Of a stretch of DNA of 64,000 nt, positions 57,851 to 64,000 are shown piece by piece. Numbering within the stretch: position 1 is the first letter of the stretch; the number at the start of each line of letters is the position of its first letter. The position numbers and the translations under genes were made by a program. This stretch comes from Adenanthera pavonina (lineage: Eukaryota > Streptophyta > Magnoliopsida > Fabales > Fabaceae). The stretch is taken from positions 12,572,001-12,636,000 of the forward strand of contig JAIVEN010000014.1 in assembly GCA_026686845.1 (NCBI GenBank). The letters are read 5' to 3'. A model generated the notes under the pieces. That model saw nothing but the letters and a program-made list of their open reading frames with translations. It was not told where the DNA came from and ran no database searches.

Positions 57851-60671
57851 TGGTATCTACGGAAGTTTGAAAACCTCTGCAATAAATCTAAAAGAAATAT
57901 ATACATGTATAATATAAGAAGTATTTACAAACCATGTAGCATTTTGGATGGTGTATGTTAATGGGCAAATTCAAGTAACAACAATGAAAGGGTTATATAA
58001 AAGATGGGAAAGAGGATTAAACTATTTTGCTATATTCTCCATTTCCCCTACTTTGGTGATGATTGCCTTGATTTCTCCCAAACTTAGTTCATGCTCCCAT
58101 GGTGCTCAAAAAAGATAAAAGGGGATTATCCTCAATGAACCTTCTCAACTAAAAATTCAGGTACACTCATAATGCCAATCCTTAAGATTTAGATTGTATG
58201 AAATTTCAATTGATGTGTCCATTTTATACATATAAAATACCCACATTTAAGTTTTAAATTGTATTTAAATATATTTATATTGGTATATTTTAGCATGATT
58301 TGACATATTTTTGTGTTTCATGGTATTATAGGCTCATTTGGAAGCATTCGGAGCAAAAATATTACAAATCATTCATGCTGAAAAGTTTCGACATCCTTCG
58401 GTTTTTTGATCATAACTCCCATATATGAACTCCGATTGAAGTGATTTAAGATGCGTTAGAAATCTAAGACATATATCTATAATTTTTATGGTTTTAGTTT
58501 TCCCAAATTCCAATGTTATAATGGTAAAAATCAAACTCAAAATGTCAATACGAGCTGGTGACTTTCTGAAGTTGGACGGAGCAGTGACTGTAGCATGGCA
58601 TCCACCCGGCGCCAGGTCAAACCCACCCAGCACAGGGTCAACATGGATTTTCTCATTTTTCTGTATTTTAGAAGCACCCAGAGCTATATTAATTGATTTT
58701 ATGGTCACCCGGTGCCGGGTCAACCAATAGAGGTCCGTAAAAACACATTTTTAACGTGTTTTCATAATATTTTGGGCTTTTATAGGCTTCTATATTTTTT
58801 CTATATAAGGAGAAAAGATAGAAATATAAGAGAAAATTTAGAAACACACTCAGAAGCCAAAGAACACAATTCTAAACGCATCTGAGAGTAACTAGTAGCC
58901 TCTTATAGAGAAAGAGTAAGGGAATCTAGGGAGTATTAGAGATAGATTCATTCTCTTCTACTATAACTTTGTTTTCTTATTATTCTTATTATGATTTAGG
59001 TTTTTAGTTCTAATTTGACTTTTATTTCTATGAGTAGCTAAACTTCCCAGTTAGGGGTAGGGCTGTAGCCTAATTGAGATGAATTGAATTTGTTTTATCT
59101 AGTTAAGACTCTGTTGATTTATTCTTCAAGTTTTATTTAATTTATCTTTTTATTATATTTATCTCTTTTATTCGTTCATGTGGATTTTATGTTTGATCAC
59201 CATATAATCTAATTAATGGGTAAACTTGATGGACTAAGAGGTGAAGAGTGAACTTACATTTAGAGAGATAAACATGAATAACTAATTTAGAGATAGAATT
59301 AGAAATTCATAGTGATATATGTTGTAGTTTTCAAGGTTTAATTAGAAAATTTAGTTGCACGAAAGCGAATTGAATCCTAATTAAATAAGGACTAATTGAC
59401 CAAGAGGTAATTAGAACACTTTAGGAACAATAATTACTATAATTATGCAGAGTCTAACTAAGGAATAAAATCTAGTTATCTCATAAGGTGAATCATGATC
59501 CTTTGACGCTTCTAGAATTGAAGCAAAACTCAGACATTGTTTTGTTTTGTATTTCTTTCCTTTTTAATCTGAATTCTCAATTTGATTATCACTTGCTTTT
59601 GGAATTAAAAGTTTAGACTGATAAATTGACTACCTCCCTTGGGTTCGACCTCTAGAATACTCCGGAGACTTTTTATTACTGCAATCGACCCTGTATACTT
59701 GCAAGATCCCGATCATCAACCCAAAAGCCTAATATGATGGACATAATCCAAACTTCAAAACACAAGGTTTAAACACTGTGACCATGCTTATCTTGATTTG
59801 TCCTATTGTCCAAGCAAGCCAATTTAGCATTAAGGTTACAATACAAAGACATGGATTATAAGACAATTACAAGAAAACTTGTTAACTTAACCATTAACAT
59901 GACACACAATATTCCTGACTTTCAAACCCACCAATAAATTGTAATGCCCAGTTCAAAGCCCCAAAACCCTATCATAGGTATCTAGAGTTCCATTTAAAAG
60001 TTGAATGTAATGAGAATACTCTATAAATCAAATGATGCATACAAATCATGCATATCAACAAAAGTGAATTTTTCATCCAAAACCAAAACCACATAAATCT
60101 TTTTCTTCACCCAAATGGAACTTAAGTAGCCCACAACTAAACTGAAATCTTAGTGTGTGAAACAATGGGTAAAACGTTTAGTTTAGAAACTAAAAACACA
60201 TTTCATATGTGCAGCAAATACACCCAACCTTTAAATGGAAAGACATGGGAAAATGGTTCATTTATAGGCATAAAACAAAACATGAATGTGCAGCACATTG
60301 ACTGGTTTTTTAGGCATGGAAAATCATGGAGGTGTGACCCTTTCTCATTGTTGTTGTTGTTGTTGTTATCATATTTTTTCTAAAAGAAAAATCAAATTAA
60401 TTTTAAATAGGCAAGTCCTTAGAACTCATTGTTAATAACAACTAAACAACATACTCATGTATCCTTATAGGCTCACATGGTATGACTGTCTTAGATGTCT
60501 GTGAAAGCTCAAAAAAGCCCTCGTGACAAAATCTAAAAAGGTAGTCATAACACAATCCTAAAAATTACATGAAATCCTCTTTTCCCATGGGTTATAAATT
60601 AGAGACTACATGAGCCTGCTAAGATTAATTTTCTATTAACTTCATGAAAAAACAACACATGCCATGGTGTT
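57851..60671. other. Non-coding retroelement-like region
   Basis: At 58330-58740 the strand carries two CACCCGG(C/T)GCC(A/G)GGTCAA-type motifs, and 59630-59710 ends in GGGTTCGACC, then AATCGACCCTGTATACTTGC. These resemble termini of large non-coding plant retroelements. There is no gag or pol frame. The overlapping frames at 58373-58730 on both strands have no domain. A (TTG)n run lies at 60348-60367. Confidence 0.35.
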
Positions 60672-63136
60672 TGTCACACCTCGTACTTAGACTCATTTCC
60701 CATGTATTAAACTATATTTAGGTCCATTAAAGCTTGATCAGAAACTTGATTACATAAAACAACTTAAACCAATTTATTCCATTTGGGGTACTCTTCCCTT
60801 GGTTAACTTCTTTTCACCCGGTGAACTTTGAAAATTCATAACTAAATAAAAAAAAATCATATTGATATGGTTCAAGCCCCTAAATATAGCTTAAAAGATT
60901 CTATACATGGAAAAAATGTTGAACAGGGAAATTACTTGGCCAACTTATCCAGCACATTCGTATTATCTTCACTGTAGCAGTGGTCATTTTTGAAAATTTA
61001 TGATTCTGACCGTAACTTTGAAAAATCACTATAAATCATACATAACTCCAAATTGAGTGATATTTATGTCTATGAAAAGCTACACATGTCTAGTTTTTAT
61101 AAATATAAAACACTCATACATGAAACCACAAAAATTCTAAACAAAACATGAGATTCTGAGTAGTGTCACAATGGTTATTTTCTTCCTACAACTTGTCAAC
61201 ATAGACCTTAATATGTACATACATGGTCATTTCTTGTCTTCACTTAAAACATTACATCATAGTAGATCTAGATGAATATAAGTACATTCATGTTAATTCC
61301 TAAAACCATACACATCATTTTCACAAGGTATTCCAAGCAAAGCACCAATGCAAGCAAATTCATTTTAATTAAGAGCTTGCTTTTCCTTCCCTTTTTCTTC
61401 TTGGGCAATCTTGCCATAACTTGAACCTATGAAGTTAAACATTTGGAAAGAGAATGAGATTCAAAGAATCTCAGTAGTTACAACCAAGTATATGCATATT
61501 TCATCATACAATTCATACAATTATCATTTGAAAGCAATCAATCAATTTATACCATACATTTTCATAAAAATTTCGGCATGGTAACATTTTAAAAATTGGA
61601 CATGCAAGAGTCATAAAAACTCTCATTCAAACAGTCAACACATCAAATACAACATAAAACATTAATGTCATAGGATGGCATGCTCAAAACATCATTGAAA
61701 GTAGTTTTAACAACTTTGACATAATTGGTAAAATAACTACATTTGGGCATTCCAAGTTCCACCAAACTTTGTACACCTTTCTCTTGATCTTCTAACACTC
61801 CTTTGAATCCTATAGCATCATAAAATAATGTCATTAACCACTGATTTTACCATCTTTTCCAATTAGTATGCTTACTAACCCTAAAATTTCAAATTGAATT
61901 CCTTTGGGTTTTTCTTGTACAACATACTTATTCCTGCTTAATTTGGACCAAAGAAATCCATTTTTGGAGTTAAAATTTTGAAATTCCATTACTATCCTAA
62001 CCCTAAGTTTGAACGAAAATGAGGAAAAATGGTAGAAAAATATTTGCTCCATAAATCTTGCTACAACTTGTGTTTTCATGCCTCTTGAAGCTTTTTCACT
62101 CTTTTCCATAGTTTATTTGTTGAAAGCTCCATTTTTTCTCACTAAAATCCTTCATGGATGAAATCTTAGGGAGGAAAAGGAGAGGAAAAACCTCATGGAA
62201 CAACCTCTAAGTAGAAAGAAACATAAGATGGAGACCATAGAAGCTTACTTAATAACTTGTGCTTTGTAACTTTTGCTTCAAATTCTACCTTTTTTCTCTA
62301 GGTTTTTTGCTCTTCCTCTCTCTTTTCTCCTCTGGTTCAGACACAAGAATGAGTGAGAATAGGGGTCTTAAGTGCTTAACCAAGCTTCTTAAGGAGAGAG
62401 ATGAGAGGAGTGAATAGTACATTAGGTTAATTAACTAACCTAGTTACTTTAATATAAAAATTCTCTTAAAATGAAATCAAATAATTTCTTCCATGTTCAG
62501 CAGCAGCAGCTCACCCCCTTTACCAATTTTTTTAGCCAAAAATTGCTTCACAAAGTTTAATTGACTAAAATACCCTTTACCGATTAACTTTACTTGTACC
62601 GATTAGGTATTTTTACCAAAATTATCATTAAATTGGTACAGGATTATTCAACAATTAATTTTAGTCCAAAATAATTATTTCTATCCAAAATATATTTTAC
62701 CAATACCCATTAATTTTTCTTGAATTAATACTTCCCCTTTTTGCAGTCAAAACTGACTTTTATAGGGTAAAATACCAATATTAAATCTCAATTACCTAAT
62801 AAATATTATTTTAACCTTAATAAATTTTATACTATATTTTATTGGACTTAACTCATTGAGAGCTTCATTTTGACTATAATTTTTCATATTTACAAAACTA
62901 TCCTTAACCCATGGTTTTTTATAATTTTTAAAATTTTTGGGTTATTAGATATAATTTACCCCAAATTTCATAAACTTTTCTTCAAATCCCCTCTGCGTCC
63001 GCCACGTTCTCCTTCAGTTTTTTTATTTTCTTTTTTTTTTCTTTTTCATTCCAAATGATATACACCAATTTTTATAAATTCTTTATAAATTTTAAAATAT
63101 TGAGCTTTGAATATCTAAAAATTTCAGGATATTACA
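60672..63136 (+). repeat. LTR-like fragment B
   Basis: It opens TGTCACACCTCG and could close GGATATTACA at 63136, which gives TG...CA ends and about 2.5 kb. It is related in inverted orientation to fragment A. The 5-bp flanks (GTGTT and GCATT) do not match well, so a solo LTR is only one reading. Confidence 0.4.
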
Positions 63137-64000
63137 GCATTCCCAATACTTAATGTTCTCTCCTCTTTTTCTCTTTTTTTGTTCCTTTTTTTAAAGAAAA
63201 ACTACAAAATTGGGGAAGCTTTTAAGGATGCAAATATTGTATTTCCTTTTGCTAATCTTGAGCTTAAAACAGTCCACTAATCTTATCAAACATAGGCAAG
63301 ATTTTAAAGATATAAGCTTAACATCTAATTTAACTCTTCCCATGATTAAAGACCATGATAGAGAGGACCCATAAAAGCAAAAACGCAAAGCACATGGGCT
63401 AGATTTTTTTAAGGCAAATAATATCCATATCATAGCTTAATACTCTAAGGTCAAAGCCTTTTATTAATGCCAAACAAGCAAATTCCCTCTTTTTTTTCTT
63501 CTTTTTTTTTCAAGAAAAGAACATGCACCAGTAGAGACTTCATGTTTAGGAACCAAATTCCTCATCCTATTTAATATTATAATACAACTTGTCAAGTTAG
63601 ATAATTTTGATAATTCTAAACAATAATGAGCTTGGAAGCAAAATATCAAGGGAACATATATAAAGAAAAGTCCAACGCTAATGAATCCTGTTGATTGAAG
63701 AGTTTTTATTTACATTTGTTAGAATCCTCATGTAAAGAAGATAGTTAAGCTTTTATATGTTACTTGCTCTACTTATTCTGATATTAAATGGCAAATTTAG
63801 CTTAGTGATTAATGTTTAACTCATATTTTCAAAATGGTTTTCATGATAAGTTTTAACTTATATGCATAACTCTTATAGGTTATAGGGATAAAATCTTAAC
63901 CTTATGTTGTTTCTAAGTATTCTTTCTTCATTTTTATAAAAATGTTTGAGATTATCCATATAACTAAGATCTGCACCATGTCCTTTCTTCTGTCTAGCTT
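63137..64000. other. AT-rich sequence to the window end
   Basis: Short frames at 63191-63433 and 63464-63649 show no domain. No terminal repeat or RNA gene was recognised. Confidence 0.5.

Noticed and set aside
58373..58730. Overlapping 116- and 80-codon frames on opposite strands
   Set aside because: They lie in retroelement-like non-coding sequence with repeated CACCCGG motifs and have no domain.
1..64000. CRISPR arrays, operons or bacterial mobile systems
   Set aside because: The window is plant nuclear DNA with spliced genes; the repeats seen are transposon-derived or microsatellite.

Overview
This is a eudicot nuclear chromosome segment; I cannot name the species. The evidence is split genes with GT-AG (and some GC-AG) introns, plant-only gene families and plant transposon types, with long AT-rich spacers between genes. 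I see no organellar, bacterial or viral gene block.

Layout. 1-3.4 kb: the 3' end of a Ty3/gypsy-type (Tat-like) LTR retrotransposon, with a two-exon antisense gene, a polypurine tract and a probable 3' LTR; the rest lies off the left edge. 3.4-6.5 kb: AT-rich spacer with two Stowaway-like MITEs in opposite orientation. 6.6-7.1 kb (-): a GID2/SLEEPY1-type F-box gene of gibberellin signalling. 10.4-10.8 kb (+): a small secreted-peptide precursor of the PIP/PIPL type, with a TATA box. 12.7-13.1 kb: a decayed LINE RNase H domain. 14.3-15.7 kb: a non-autonomous Mutator-like element with 93-bp terminal inverted repeats (92/93 identical) and a 9-bp target duplication. 19.0-19.5 kb (-): a WPP-domain (MAF1-like) nuclear-envelope protein. 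21.2-23.2 kb (-): a two-exon CYP81-type cytochrome P450. 24.4-29.4 kb (+): a 14-exon LisH/WD40 gene, HOS15-like. 30.9-32.9 kb (-) and 39.2-41.0 kb (-): two tandem A3-type cyclins. Between them are a roughly 2.4-kb foldback element with a degenerate tandem-repeat core and a nested Tourist-like MITE, plus a LINE fragment. 44.6-46.5 kb (-): a ten-exon MIKC*-type MADS-box gene. 48.8-49.9 kb: a small CACTA transposon. 50-64 kb: no intact gene, but LTR-like debris, tandem repeats and a broken cullin-4 fragment at 55.6-56.1 kb.

The host genes are unrelated single-copy-type loci (gibberellin response, peptide signalling, nuclear envelope, oxidative metabolism, chromatin repression, cell cycle, MADS transcription). 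The only evident local duplication is the cyclin pair. The novelty is mainly in the mobile elements and in gene-structure details: a GC-AG intron shared by both cyclins, a 16-nt microexon in the MADS gene, and a transposon-borne antisense gene. I found no convincing previously undescribed multi-gene system.
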